NCBI RefSeq assembly: GCF_019797845.1
Contig: NZ_CP081864.1
Coordinates: 4,712,001 to 4,776,000, forward strand
Origin: Symbiopectobacterium purcellii
Lineage (GTDB): Bacteria > Pseudomonadota > Gammaproteobacteria > Enterobacterales > Enterobacteriaceae
DNA length: 64,000 nt
Direction of reading: 5' to 3'
In this document: one piece after another, positions 49,529 to 58,726 of the stretch
Numbering within the stretch: position 1 is the first letter of the stretch
Layout: each line of letters begins with the position of its first letter
Notes under the pieces: generated by a model
The model's database searches: none
Told to the model about the DNA's origin: nothing
What the model saw: only the letters and a program-made list of their open reading frames with translations
Position numbers and translations under genes: made by a program

Positions 49529-50212
49529 TTAGCGCTGTAATGAGTGGTTCAGTTTCTTTTCCAGCCAGTTTTGCAGTCTGGAATAAACGATGATGACCAG
49601 CCAATAAATCAGCCCTACCACCAAGAAGGTTTCAAAGAAACGCAGCGATTCTGCGGCGATCATTTTACCTTCAGCAAACAGTTCAGATACGCCAAGCGCA
49701 AAGGCTACCGAGGTGTCTTTGATCAGCGAGATAAAGGTGTTACCTGTGGCAGGCAGCGCGTTAAGCATCGCCTGCGGCAGTACGATACGGCGATAAATCT
49801 GTGAACGATTCATGCCGATCGACAGCCCAGCTTCCGTTTGTCCCCAATCGACCGAGGCCAGCGCAGCGCGGAAAATCTCCGCCATGTACGCCGAGGTTTT
49901 CAGGCTAAAGCCGATAATCGCCGCCGACATCGCGGTCAGATCGCTGAGCGCCGGGAACAGCTGCGGCAAACCGAAGTAGATAATAAACAACTGAACCAGC
50001 GATGGAATGCCGCGAAACAGCGAGATATAAAATTCGATCACTTTCACCAATACCGTGATCTTGCTTTCCCGCAGCAGCGCTAGCACCAGACCCAGTATCA
50101 TGGCGAAAATCATGGATACCACGGCTAACAGCAGCGTGGTCGGTAAATAGAGCAAAACCTGAGGAAACACCTTCAGCAGGTAAGCAAAATCGATATTCAT
50201 GAGCAGTACCAT
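49529..50212 (-). CDS. Polar amino acid-type ABC transporter permease (YxeN-like)
   Basis: A permease of the HisMQ/TcyL class, about 227 aa with a predicted five-helix arrangement; the EAA-like loop QTEAGLSIGMNRSQIYRRIVLPQA near residue 145-168 contacts the ATPase. The start ATG at 50212 has a GGAAG site 5 bp upstream; the next ATG (50200) is also plausible. Belongs to the same transporter as the adjacent SBP and ATPase. Predicted cargo, by context, is a cysteine adduct. Confidence 0.88.
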   Translation of the reverse strand: MVLLMNIDFAYLLKVFPQVLLYLPTTLLLAVVSMIFAMILGLVLALLRESKITVLVKVIEFYISLFRGIPSLVQLFIIYFGLPQLFPALSDLTAMSAAIIGFSLKTSAYMAEIFRAALASVDWGQTEAGLSIGMNRSQIYRRIVLPQAMLNALPATGNTFISLIKDTSVAFALGVSELFAEGKMIAAESLRFFETFLVVGLIYWLVIIVYSRLQNWLEKKLNHSLQR

Positions 50213-50268
50213 TAATGCTTCCACCGGCGCAAGCACCGGTGGAAAAGAGATAACAAAAAGCGCGTCGG

Positions 50269-51078
50269 TTAGTGTGCTTGCGGTGCGGCGGTAATGTCCT
50301 CACCGAAATATTTCACGGAGATCTCTTTCAGACGGCCGTCAGCACGCATTTTCGTCAGCTCGGCATTGAACTGCTCACGCAGTTTGTCGCCCTTTTCATC
50401 TTTGTGGAACGGGAAACTGACTTCTTCAATCACCAGCGGATCGCCAACCAGTTTGAACGGCAGGTTACGCTTGTTGATTTCAGCCAACAGAATTGGGCGG
50501 GAGTTTACATAACCTTCCACGCGCTTGGACAATGCATCGTTCATTGCGCCATCGCGGGTTTCATAGGTACGGATGGTCACACTGCCGTCAGCAAAGGCTT
50601 TCTTCAGGTTATTCAAGTGGTTAGAGCCCAATACGCCCGCCACGGTTTTGCCTTTCAGATCATCCAGCGTGTTGATGTTGGTGTTATCTTTGTGCGTAAC
50701 AATCTGGCTGCCGTAGTAGCTGTACACATCGGCAAAGTTATACTTTTCTTTGCGCGCCGGCGTGATCGCCACAACGTTGGCCACGGTATCAAGTTTGTTC
50801 GCTTCCAACTGCCCCATCAGGCCGCTGAAATCGGCGGTAACCCACTCAATTTTGTAATTCAGATCTTTCGCGATGGTTTCCGTGACTTCAACGTCAAAAC
50901 CCACCAGCTTGTTATCTTGCTTAAAGCCGCTCGGGTAGCTTTGTCCGGTAGAACCTACGCGCAGCACTGTGCTGGCTTCTCCGCCCGCCGCCGCTTTTTT
51001 GTCCTGAGAGTCACAACCCGCCATCAGAAAGGCAGTGGTAAGCGCTAACGCAGACAAAGTCAGTTTTTTCATTATCAT
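50269..51078 (-). CDS. Amino acid ABC transporter substrate-binding lipoprotein (YxeM-like)
   Basis: A type 3 solute-binding protein, about 269 aa, lipoprotein precursor with lipobox LMAGC. The mature part (RVGSTGQSYPSGFKQ, GFDVEVTETIA and TYETRDGAMNDALSKRVEGYV) is a cystine/polar amino acid-binding fold. The start at 51078 is chosen because AGAGG lies 7 bp upstream. It is closely related to the orphan protein at 54799. Confidence 0.9.
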   Translation of the reverse strand: MIMKKLTLSALALTTAFLMAGCDSQDKKAAAGGEASTVLRVGSTGQSYPSGFKQDNKLVGFDVEVTETIAKDLNYKIEWVTADFSGLMGQLEANKLDTVANVVAITPARKEKYNFADVYSYYGSQIVTHKDNTNINTLDDLKGKTVAGVLGSNHLNNLKKAFADGSVTIRTYETRDGAMNDALSKRVEGYVNSRPILLAEINKRNLPFKLVGDPLVIEEVSFPFHKDEKGDKLREQFNAELTKMRADGRLKEISVKYFGEDITAAPQAH

Positions 51079-51089
51079 GTTCATGCCTC

Positions 51090-51617
51090 TCATTGGGAAT
51101 TTTTCTTCTTCCACTGGTGATAACCATCCTGGTCTAACACTTTTTCCATATAAATCGTCAGGTGGCCTTTACCCAGATTCGCCTGCCCGACTTCGTTAAA
51201 ACCGTAATGCTTATACATCTCGATAAGCCAGGGGTGGCTCTGTGCCGTGCCCAAAGAAACCGCGGGTGCCTTGAGTTGTCCAATCAGCACGGTTTCTTCC
51301 AGCCACTGCATCATCTGGCGGCCAAACCCCTGACCTTTGTAATCTGGGTGGGTGGCGAACCAGCCCAAATGCGGCAAACCATACGGGCCAGGCTCCGGTC
51401 CCCAAGGGTAACGGATGCTAAAAGATGACACCATCACACCGTCTTTTTCCAGCACATAAACACCGTGGCGCGTAATATGGCGACGCACCATATTGATATC
51501 CGCCTCAGCCGCAGCAAAGTGAATGCCCAGTTGACGAATTGGTTCGTAGGCCGCCAATGCCAACACCAGAAACGCTTCGTCATCTTCCAGCGTGAGCTGG
51601 CGAAAAACCGTACTCAT
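51090..51617 (-). CDS. GNAT-family N-acetyltransferase (SnaB/YxeL-like position)
   Basis: A 175-aa GNAT acetyltransferase with the acetyl-CoA-binding motif A (HPDYKGQGFGRQMMQWLEE near residues 90-108) and the C-terminal MYKHYGFNEVG motif. In Bacillus, the GNATs of the snaA/yxeL operons N-acetylate S-(2-succino)cysteine as the first step of its breakdown. Here the gene is between the lyase and the SBP, the same relative place as yxeL. The actual acceptor is not proved. Confidence 0.8.
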   Translation of the reverse strand: MSTVFRQLTLEDDEAFLVLALAAYEPIRQLGIHFAAAEADINMVRRHITRHGVYVLEKDGVMVSSFSIRYPWGPEPGPYGLPHLGWFATHPDYKGQGFGRQMMQWLEETVLIGQLKAPAVSLGTAQSHPWLIEMYKHYGFNEVGQANLGKGHLTIYMEKVLDQDGYHQWKKKNSQ

Positions 51618-51630
51618 GTTTGACGCTCAC

Positions 51631-52995
51631 TTACGCTGGCAGCAGGCCGGAGTTGTCGGCATAACGAATCACTTCATCCACTTTCTGCGGTGCACAACCC
51701 AAATAGTTGACCGGGTTCAGCCACGCGTCAAGCTCCTGTGCGGTAACCTGCGCTGACAGCACCGGATCTTCCAGCAGTACCTCTTTGAAATGACGGTTCT
51801 GTTCAAACGCTTTCATGGAGCACTCGTACACCAAATGGTGCGCGGTTTGTTTGCCCATACGTTTGCCAATTTCAAACATCACTTTCTCAGAGAGCAACAG
51901 GCCGTTTTGCAGTTCCAGGTTCGCCAGCATCTGTTTTTCATTCACCGACATACCACGCAGGATACCCAGCGCATTCTGCAACTGTGCAGAGAGGTAAATG
52001 TTCACTTCCGGCAGAGCGATCCACTCAGCGCGCCAGCTCATGGCGTCACGCTCATGTTCCACTTTCATGGACTCATGAATCAGCGATGCGCTTTTGAAAA
52101 TGGGTGCGGTCAGGCTAGCCAGCCCTTCCAATGCCGCCGGGTTACGTTTGTGCGGCATGGTGGTGGAGCCAATTTTTCCCGCTGAGAAGGGTTCTTCAAC
52201 CTCGTTGATTTCCGTGCGCATCAGGTTATACAGTTCGTTGCCGATCTTGCCGAGCGTACCGCTGATCAGCACCACCACGGAAGCATATTCGGAGAAACGA
52301 TCGCGCGCGGACTGCCAGCCGATGTTTGGCGTACCCAGTCCCAATTTATCCAGCGTCAGGCGCTCAATCTGCGGCCCCAGTTCGCCAAAGGAGGCATAGG
52401 TGCCAATCGCGCCGTTCACGTTACCCACCAGTACGCGGGCTTTGATCTCTTTCAGACGCTCCAGGTGACGAACAAATTCATCCAGCCATACAGCCAGTTT
52501 AAAGCCAAACGTGGTCGGCAACGCCTGCATGCCGTGAGTGCGCCCCGTCATCGGCGTATGCTGATATTTTTTCGCCAGGCGTTTCAACTCAACCGCCATC
52601 AATTGCGTGTCGCGTTCGACAATGGCGAAGGCCTGCTGTAATTGCAGTACCGTGGCGGTATCCACGATATCTTGCGTGGTCACACCATAGTGAATGTATT
52701 CGCCCGCGTCGCCACACTGCTTCTGAATCGCGGTGATGGTGGGCATCAGGGAGTGCTTCATACGGACCGCGTCCTGCGCGATCTCTTCCACATTCAGTGC
52801 GCTTGCATCTGCTTTCGCGGCAATGGTTTGTGCGGCGTCGGCCGGGATAACACCCAGTTCGCCTTCGGCCAGCGCCAGCGCAACTTCAACGTCAACCTGT
52901 TTCGTCAGGCGGTTATGTTCTGACCAGACAGCACGCATTTCGGGCGTGCCAAAGTTGTTCCCGATGAGGAGAAAATCAATGAGATGTGATGCCAT
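51631..52995 (-). CDS. Fumarase/aspartase-superfamily lyase; candidate S-(2-succino)cysteine lyase
   Basis: A 454-aa lyase of the adenylosuccinate lyase group: TGRTHGMQALP (His154), the flexible catalytic-loop signature GSTTMPHKRNP (residues 276-286, Ser277), and helical C-terminal domain. All members add or remove fumarate, so the products should be fumarate plus an amine or thiol. Being first in a transporter-GNAT-M20 operon rather than with purine genes argues against PurB. Lyases of this superfamily that split S-(2-succino)cysteine to cysteine and fumarate have been reported in bacteria; I infer that this gene is one of them, without sequence comparison. Confidence 0.72.
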   Translation of the reverse strand: MASHLIDFLLIGNNFGTPEMRAVWSEHNRLTKQVDVEVALALAEGELGVIPADAAQTIAAKADASALNVEEIAQDAVRMKHSLMPTITAIQKQCGDAGEYIHYGVTTQDIVDTATVLQLQQAFAIVERDTQLMAVELKRLAKKYQHTPMTGRTHGMQALPTTFGFKLAVWLDEFVRHLERLKEIKARVLVGNVNGAIGTYASFGELGPQIERLTLDKLGLGTPNIGWQSARDRFSEYASVVVLISGTLGKIGNELYNLMRTEINEVEEPFSAGKIGSTTMPHKRNPAALEGLASLTAPIFKSASLIHESMKVEHERDAMSWRAEWIALPEVNIYLSAQLQNALGILRGMSVNEKQMLANLELQNGLLLSEKVMFEIGKRMGKQTAHHLVYECSMKAFEQNRHFKEVLLEDPVLSAQVTAQELDAWLNPVNYLGCAPQKVDEVIRYADNSGLLPA

Positions 52996-53101
52996 AGCTT
53001 ACTCGTTCGTTGGATGTGTCAGGCGGGATTTTTGTCGTCGTTCTAATCTTGGGAATATAGCATGCGACAAATCGGCCCCCATATATCTTCTGGATCTATC
53101 T

Positions 53102-53229
53102 TATACCCTAAATAATTCGAGTTGCAGGAAGGCGGCAAGTGCGCGAATCCCGATGAACTTACTCAGGTAAGTGATTCGGGTGAGCGAACGCAGCCAACGC
53201 ACCAGCAACTTGAAGTATGACGGGTATAT
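53102..53229 (+). repeat. MITE-like intergenic repeat, short form (copy 7)
   Basis: This is a near-consensus 128-bp copy: left TATACCCTAAATAATTCGAG, centre ACTTACTCAGGTAAGT, right CAGCAACTTGAAGTATGACG followed by GGTATA. It fills most of the 310-bp gap between the lyase gene and the upstream dehydrogenase gene. Confidence 0.92.
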
Positions 53230-53305
53230 ATTCAGAAGATAGATCGTTTACCACACATCCAGACGTAACGCTATATTGATATCCATCACATTCCGTAAAA
53301 CCGCA

Positions 53306-54379
53306 TCACTTGCTGTATTGCGTTGTCAATACAGCCCGTTGAATCGCCTCGGGTGCCAGAGAAAATGGCAGCAGCGCGGCGCTGGCAGCAGGAAATTTAA
53401 ACGTTTGGGACAGCGTATTGGCCAGTTCGGCATAGCGGGCTTCCGACACCGGTAAGCGCGCAGGGGCGTCATAGCGCTGCAACTGCGCCAACAAATCGGG
53501 ATCGACCGATCCGTCGTCGCGCGCCACTAGCGACTGCACCCGCAAGCCGTAGCCCACTTTCTCACCGTGCAACCAGTCATGCAGTTCAGGAACGTGCGTC
53601 ATACGATTATGAATCGCATGGGCCACGCCGGGTGAAGGGGAATCATCACGCATGCTGTTTGCCAATCCGGCCAGCGCGATATTGGCATCAATCACCTTTT
53701 GCAGCGCCACAGTCACCCGCTGTTCGGCATTGTCTCTTAATGCCTGTTCGCCCCACTGTACAAAGGTATCGCGGGCGAGCGTTGCCACCTGAACCTTGAG
53801 GTTCAGCGCCAAATTATCCCCGTTCTTCGCCAGATAGGGCTGAAATTCATACCATTTAGCCAGTGCATCGACGATCCCGGCTTTCAGATAGCGCACATCG
53901 CTGCGCGCAATCACGTCGCTGTCAACCAGCACCATCACCGGCATGTGTTGCAATACCTGCGTTCCCTGATGTCCCCCCTGCTCATCATACAGAATACTGA
54001 TCGGGGACCAAGCCGCGCAGGTAGCCGCAATGGTCGGTAAGGTGATTGCCTGGCCGTTCTCCAGCCCGTCGGCGACCGCTTTGGCGCAGTCCATCACACG
54101 TCCACCGCCAACACCAAGGACAACATGCACACCGCGTTGAGCAATTTCACGTCGATGGTGTGCAATGGCCTCGCGCGTGCATTCCCCTTCCAACAGGTAC
54201 ACATCAAACTGCACGTCGGACTGTGTCAAACTGGTGGAAAGTGCATTTTCTACCGCTGCCCAGGCGCGTGGGCTGGTTAACACGGCAATGTGACGAGAAA
54301 ACGGGGCAATCCGTTCACCCACACGTGAAAGCAGGCCAGACTGGTGGTGATAGACACCGGGCGATTTGATAGCAAACAC
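53306..54379 (-). CDS. Iron-containing alcohol dehydrogenase-family protein (HcxA/YbdH-like)
   Basis: A 357-aa dehydrogenase of the group III iron-ADH/glycerol dehydrogenase fold: NAD-binding GVGGGRVMDCAKAVAD (residues 89-104) and metal-site regions HAIHNRMTHVPELHDWLHGEKVGYG. It is close to the HcxA (YbdH) hydroxycarboxylate dehydrogenases that reduce 2-oxoacids. Substrate unknown; reduction of a keto acid arising from the neighbouring cluster is conceivable but unsupported. Not part of the E. coli backbone at this place. Confidence 0.82.
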   Translation of the reverse strand: MFAIKSPGVYHHQSGLLSRVGERIAPFSRHIAVLTSPRAWAAVENALSTSLTQSDVQFDVYLLEGECTREAIAHHRREIAQRGVHVVLGVGGGRVMDCAKAVADGLENGQAITLPTIAATCAAWSPISILYDEQGGHQGTQVLQHMPVMVLVDSDVIARSDVRYLKAGIVDALAKWYEFQPYLAKNGDNLALNLKVQVATLARDTFVQWGEQALRDNAEQRVTVALQKVIDANIALAGLANSMRDDSPSPGVAHAIHNRMTHVPELHDWLHGEKVGYGLRVQSLVARDDGSVDPDLLAQLQRYDAPARLPVSEARYAELANTLSQTFKFPAASAALLPFSLAPEAIQRAVLTTQYSK

Positions 54380-54642
54380 GGTAATTCCTTGATTTCTTTA
54401 CGCTGCGCCACCCCATATGCACAGGCTATAACGTGCAATAATAAAAGCCTGCCAGCAGGTTGTAACCGAGCAAATGGTCATAAGATATAACGGGAAGGTA
54501 TAATTTCCTGTTTGTTTTGAATGATATAGTTTTCAAACAAACAACGCTCCTTCACGTCCCCCCAATGCGCATCCCATTGTTGTTAGCCTGCCATTATCCT
54601 CGGAGCTGATGAGCGCGTTGCAAAGCGTTAACCCGATTTCGT

Positions 54643-54771
54643 TCTAAACCCTAAATAATTCGAGTTGCAGGAAGGCGGCAAGTGAGGGAAGCCGGATGCG
54701 CTTACTCAAGTAAGTGATTCGGGTGAGCGAGCGTAGCCAACACATCTGCAACGTGAAGTTGCACGGGTATA
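54643..54771 (+). repeat. MITE-like intergenic repeat, short form (copy 8)
   Basis: Left TAAACCCTAAATAATTCGAG, centre CTTACTCAAGTAAGTGATTC, right CTGCAACGTGAAGTTGCACG. It lies 28 bp before the orphan SBP gene, within its leader or promoter zone; the rest of the 419-bp gap (54380-54642) carries the dehydrogenase promoter and no gene that I can see. Confidence 0.9.
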
Positions 54772-54798
54772 AACCAGGAATGTTGAAACAGGAACCCC

Positions 54799-55611
54799 AT
54801 GATGAAAATCCAATTGACCCGCCACGTCAGTGCCGCGCTGCTGACCCTGCTTGCCGCCGTGACGCTGGCTGGCTGCGATAATAACAAGAGTGCGGAAACA
54901 CAGAGTAAGGTATTGCGCGTGGGCACGACGGGCCAAAGCTTCCCGGGTTCCTATAAAGAGAACGGCACGCTGGTCGGCTACGATGTCGAGGTTGTGGAAA
55001 CCATCGCCCGCGAACTGGGTTATCAGGTCACCTGGACCACGGCTGATTTTAGCGGCCTGATGGGCCAGTTGGAGGCCGGGAAACTGGATACCGTAGCCAA
55101 TAATTTCGTGAAAACCACCGAGCGTCAGAAAAAATACAACTTCACCGACACTTACCTCACTTATGCAACGCAAATCGTCACCAGCGTTGAGAATAAAGAC
55201 ATTCAATCGCTGGACGATCTCAAGGGTAAAACCGTATCCGGCGTTTTAGGCTCGACCCACGTGACCAACCTGCGCAACGCCTTTCCCAACAATGACGTCA
55301 CCATTCGCACCTATGAAACCCGCGACGGGGCGATGAATGATGTGATTAACAATCGCGTTCAAGGCTATGTCAATTCACGTCCCATCCTGCTGGCGGAGAT
55401 TAATAAACGCCATCTGCCGCTGAAGCTGGTAGGCGAACCCATCTCCAACGAGCAGGTCACCTTCCCGTTTGCCAAAACGGCGGATGGCGATAAGTTGCTG
55501 GCAGAATTCAATCAGAAGCTGCAACAACTGCGTCAAAATGGTCAATTAAAAGCCTTGGCAGAGAAGTATTTCGGTAGTGATAAGGTGCTGGAAGGCGGTA
55601 AAGCGGAATAA
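54799..55611 (+). CDS. Orphan substrate-binding lipoprotein, paralogue of the cluster SBP
   Basis: A 270-aa type 3 solute-binding lipoprotein (lipobox LAGC, Cys26). It parallels the SBP at 50269 along its length, sharing RVG-TGQS-P, GYDVEVVETIA, TADFSGLMGQLEA-KLDTVAN, TYETRDGAMND and GYVNSRPILLAEINKR. No permease or ATPase gene accompanies it, so it probably delivers to the neighbouring transporter with altered ligand preference. An AGGA site lies before ATGATG; it is followed by the tRNA cluster terminator. Confidence 0.87.
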   Translation: MMKIQLTRHVSAALLTLLAAVTLAGCDNNKSAETQSKVLRVGTTGQSFPGSYKENGTLVGYDVEVVETIARELGYQVTWTTADFSGLMGQLEAGKLDTVANNFVKTTERQKKYNFTDTYLTYATQIVTSVENKDIQSLDDLKGKTVSGVLGSTHVTNLRNAFPNNDVTIRTYETRDGAMNDVINNRVQGYVNSRPILLAEINKRHLPLKLVGEPISNEQVTFPFAKTADGDKLLAEFNQKLQQLRQNGQLKALAEKYFGSDKVLEGGKAE

Positions 55612-55692
55612 ACGATTTCGCCCTTGCACAGCGGGGGCGTTTTTCCACAAAACAGGCGATGCGGATACCGGAAAGACGGATGCCAGAAAGCA

Positions 55693-55725
55693 AAAAGCGG
55701 CTGTTCCTGAGGAACAGCCGCTTTT
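55693..55725. terminator. Terminator of the tRNA operon and orphan SBP gene
   Basis: AAAAGCGGCTGTTCC-tga-GGAACAGCCGCTTTT is a perfect 15-bp stem with flanking A and T runs, so it works on both strands. It closes the leftward tRNA operon and the rightward SBP gene. Confidence 0.92.
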
Positions 55726-55734
55726 CACAGAAAG

Positions 55735-55811
55735 TGGTCGGCGAGAGAGGATTCGAACCTCCGACCCACTGGTCCCAAACCAGTTGCGCTACCAAGCTGC
55801 GCTACTCGCCG
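55735..55811 (-). tRNA. proM: tRNA-Pro (UGG)
   Basis: A 77-nt cloverleaf including encoded CCA; anticodon TGG in the loop TTTGGGA, T-loop GTTCGAATC. Last gene of the argX-hisR-leuT-proM operon. Confidence 0.98.
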
Positions 55812-55864
55812 AAATACTTTTTCAACATTATCAGTGTATCACACTGACTGTTGCTGACGTTCGT

Positions 55865-55950
55865 TGGTGCGAAGAGAGGGACTTGAACCCTCACGTCCGA
55901 AGGACACTAACACCTGAAGCTAGCGCGTCTACCAATTCCGCCACCTTCGC
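55865..55950 (-). tRNA. leuT: tRNA-Leu (CAG)
   Basis: An 86-nt class II tRNA with long variable arm (TGTCCTTCGGACGTG), anticodon CAG, encoded CCA. It matches E. coli leuT by position. Confidence 0.98.
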
Positions 55951-55973
55951 ATACATTCACGAACATCTGAATC

Positions 55974-56049
55974 TGGGGTGGCTAATGGGACTCGAACCCA
56001 CGACAACTGGAATCACAATCCAGGGCTCTACCAACTGAGCTATAGCCAC
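55974..56049 (-). tRNA. hisR: tRNA-His (GUG)
   Basis: A 76-nt tRNA, anticodon GTG (GATTGTGATTC), encoded CCA. The base before the mature 5' end is G, giving the G-1 required for histidylation. Confidence 0.98.
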
Positions 56050-56147
56050 CAATGTACTGCTTACAACTAACGATAAAACCGGTACGTCCCTTACGGTGAA
56101 TTGTACCACCGCAGCTCTTGCACACAATTCTTATAAAACAAAGTTAT

Positions 56148-56224
<77 letters not shown>

Positions 56225-56245
56225 ATAGCGCCGTTGCGGGTGGGG

Positions 56246-56274
56246 ATATTACGGATTTAATCTCTGCCTGTCTA
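56246..56274 (-). promoter_or_regulatory. Promoter of the argX-hisR-leuT-proM operon
   Basis: TAGACA-N17-TAATAT on the minus strand, followed by the GC-rich discriminator CCCCACCCGC, typical of stringently controlled stable RNA promoters. It is about 20 bp in front of argX. Confidence 0.75.
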
Positions 56275-56363
56275 GTGCTTTTTTTATCGAAATGATGCGT
56301 TTGCTTATGCTTTGCGCATTTCGTACCGAAAACACACAGTCAGCGACGATCCCCACCCATTAA

Positions 56364-57755
56364 TCAGGCTTCAGGTGCGGTTAATGCCTGTTTTTTACGC
56401 CCTTCCAACACAGCATAAATCACGCTAACCACGGCAAGAAACCCCATCCCCACCAACAAGGACATCCGCGTGTCTTCATTAATGTACATGCCCACCAATA
56501 CGCACAGCAGGAAGGCCATGGTCAGGTAGTTCACCCACGGAAACAGCACGGACTTGAACGGGTGTCCCGCTAATTGTGCCTGATGCTGCTGACGAAAACG
56601 TATTTGGCTTATCAGCACGACAAACCACGGCACCATGCCCGGCAGCACGCTGGCGCTGTAGACATAGACGAACACTTTTTCCGGGTTTGGAATAACGTAG
56701 TTTAGCGCCGAACCTAACAGCAGACAAAAGATAGAGACGGCAACACCTGCCGCGGGCACGCCGCTGGCCGTGACTTTACCGATCCAGGCAGGCAGCTGAC
56801 GGTTGTTTGCCAGTGAATAAAGCATACGACCGCAGCTGTACATCCCGCTATTGCAGCCGGAAAGCGCGGCGGTCAACACCACAAAGTTGATAATACCCGC
56901 CGCCGCAGTAATCCCAATTTTAGCAAAGGTCAGCACAAACGGGCTGCCAGCCGTGCCAATTTCATTCCATGGGAAAATGGTGACGATGATAAAAATGGCA
57001 CCCACGTAGAAAATCAGAATACGCCACAGTATGTTATTAATTGCACGCCGCAGGGTAATTTTAGGGTTCTTGGCTTCACCCGCAGTGATCCCAACCAGTT
57101 CCACGCCCTGATAAGAGGCCACCACCAGACACAGCGCAAACAACAGCCCTTTCCAGCCACCCGCCAGGAAGCCGCCGTGCTCGGTCAAATTGGCAAAGCC
57201 CGTCGCCTGACCGTGGTTACCAATACCAAAAAAGATAATGCCGACACCGACCACAATCATCACAATAATGGTGGTGATTTTAATCATGGCAAACCAGAAC
57301 TCGATTTCACCGTACAGGCGCACAGCGGCCAGGTTGGCCAGCGCCACCATCGCCACGCACACGATAGCCGGGATCCACTGCGGCAATTCTGGGAACCAGT
57401 ACTGCACGTAAACGCCGATGGCGGTGATTTCGGAGATCCCGACCGCCATCCACATAAACCAGTAGCCCCACGCGGTGAGATAGCCAAAGAACGGGCTCAT
57501 GTATTTATGCGCATACACGGCAAAGGAACCGGTGACCGGTTCCATATAGAGCATTTCGCCCATTGAGCGCATGATAAAGAAGACGAATATCCCGGCGACG
57601 ATATACGCCAGTAGTACAGACGGCCCGGCCCACTTCAATGCGCTCGCCGCGCCCATAAACAACCCAACGCCAATCGTTCCGCCAAGCGCGATCAGCTCAA
57701 TGTGACGCGCCTCAAGCCCACGGTGGAGCTTGCCTTGCGTTTCCTCGTTTGCCAT
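56364..57755 (-). CDS. thrP: Threonine/serine amino acid permease ThrP (YifK)
   Basis: An APC-superfamily amino acid:proton symporter, 463 aa with 12 predicted helices (E. coli 461). The N-terminal [20 protein letters not shown] and GVGLFMGAA segments identify the AroP/ProY/YifK group. In E. coli it imports threonine and serine and is under Lrp and GcvB control. It lies between wecG and the tRNA operon, as in E. coli, and its leader carries two hairpins and a GcvB-type site. Confidence 0.95.
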   Translation of the reverse strand: MANEETQGKLHRGLEARHIELIALGGTIGVGLFMGAASALKWAGPSVLLAYIVAGIFVFFIMRSMGEMLYMEPVTGSFAVYAHKYMSPFFGYLTAWGYWFMWMAVGISEITAIGVYVQYWFPELPQWIPAIVCVAMVALANLAAVRLYGEIEFWFAMIKITTIIVMIVVGVGIIFFGIGNHGQATGFANLTEHGGFLAGGWKGLLFALCLVVASYQGVELVGITAGEAKNPKITLRRAINNILWRILIFYVGAIFIIVTIFPWNEIGTAGSPFVLTFAKIGITAAAGIINFVVLTAALSGCNSGMYSCGRMLYSLANNRQLPAWIGKVTASGVPAAGVAVSIFCLLLGSALNYVIPNPEKVFVYVYSASVLPGMVPWFVVLISQIRFRQQHQAQLAGHPFKSVLFPWVNYLTMAFLLCVLVGMYINEDTRMSLLVGMGFLAVVSVIYAVLEGRKKQALTAPEA

Positions 57756-57771
57756 AGATCCTCAGTCTTAA

Positions 57772-57834
57772 ATGTTGTGTTTTCCTCCCGGTTTCATACC
57801 GGGTTTTATGGTGCCCATCCCGCTTTCGAGCGGG
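57772..57834 (-). promoter_or_regulatory. thrP mRNA leader: GcvB-type target site and two hairpins
   Basis: CACAACAT (57779-57772), the consensus target of the sRNA GcvB, lies 16 nt before the thrP ATG. Upstream are CCCGGT-(5 nt)-ACCGGG (57787-57803) and CCCGCT-ttcg-AGCGGG (57819-57834). yifK is a known GcvB target in Salmonella. Confidence 0.6.
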
Positions 57835-57976
57835 TTAGTGCATTTTAGGCAGCATATCCTTCTGCATTTTTTCCTGATTAGCAAATAGTCATTTAAAATC
57901 AAATGAGAATAACAATTTTGTTTTAAGAGCCAATTGTCATAATAAATAACGATGGCTACACAGAAGGGGAACGCCG

Positions 57977-58717
57977 TTACAGGCGTCCACTGAAGTAGTA
58001 GGCAAGGAATTTTAATAGCTTAATCTGACGCGTAATGCGGCTGGGTTGGCTCAACAGGCGGTAAAGCCATTCAAGCCCTAAGCGCTGCCACGCCAGCGGC
58101 GCACGTTTCACGTGCCCGGTGAAAACGTCGTAAGTGCCTCCCACGCCCATATACAGCGCCTGAGGATGGTAACGACGGCAATCACGCATCAGTATCTCCT
58201 GGCGAGGAGAGCCCATCGCCACCGTAACAATACGTGCCCCACTGGCACGCACGCGTTCAAACACCGCATCGCGCTGTTCCGGTGAGAAATAGCCATCCTG
58301 GCTGCCGACGATATTCACCTGCCACTGCGCCCGCAGTTTCTCTTCCGTTTGGCGCAGTATCGCCGGTTTTCCGCCCAGCAAAAAAACCGGGGTGCCTTCC
58401 GCACCGGCTTTTTGCATCAGCGCTTCCCACAAATCAGCCCCGGCGACACGCGCCACCTTCGCCTGCGGATATTTACGCCTGATGGCGCGCACAATACTGA
58501 TGCCGTCGGCATACTTGTATTCAGCCTCGGCAATCAAGTCCCACAGCGACTTATCCTGCTCGGCGGTCAACACTTTCTCGGCGTTGATTGCCACTAACGT
58601 ACCGGTTTTGACCTCTCCCTCAGCGAAAAGGTACGTCAGACAGGCGGCTTGATCCGCAAACCCATGCAGCGGGATATTACGAATGCGATAAAGCGGGACA
58701 GAAACAGGATTTTCCAT
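57977..58717 (-). CDS. wecG: UDP-N-acetyl-D-mannosaminuronic acid transferase
   Basis: A 246-aa GT26 glycosyltransferase (WecG/TagA/CpsF family) that adds ManNAcA to lipid I, forming lipid II of enterobacterial common antigen (ECA). Motifs: [39 protein letters not shown], and [12 protein letters not shown], all hallmarks of the family. Last gene of the wec operon, 9 bp after wzyE. Confidence 0.96.
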   Translation of the reverse strand: MENPVSVPLYRIRNIPLHGFADQAACLTYLFAEGEVKTGTLVAINAEKVLTAEQDKSLWDLIAEAEYKYADGISIVRAIRRKYPQAKVARVAGADLWEALMQKAGAEGTPVFLLGGKPAILRQTEEKLRAQWQVNIVGSQDGYFSPEQRDAVFERVRASGARIVTVAMGSPRQEILMRDCRRYHPQALYMGVGGTYDVFTGHVKRAPLAWQRLGLEWLYRLLSQPSRITRQIKLLKFLAYYFSGRL

Positions 58718-58726
58718 CGGGGTTCC

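Noticed and set aside
51631..52995. Annotation of the lyase as purine-biosynthetic PurB
   Set aside because: It lies in an amino acid transporter operon rather than beside hflD/purine genes, and no purine genes are near. The superfamily signature alone does not specify the substrate.
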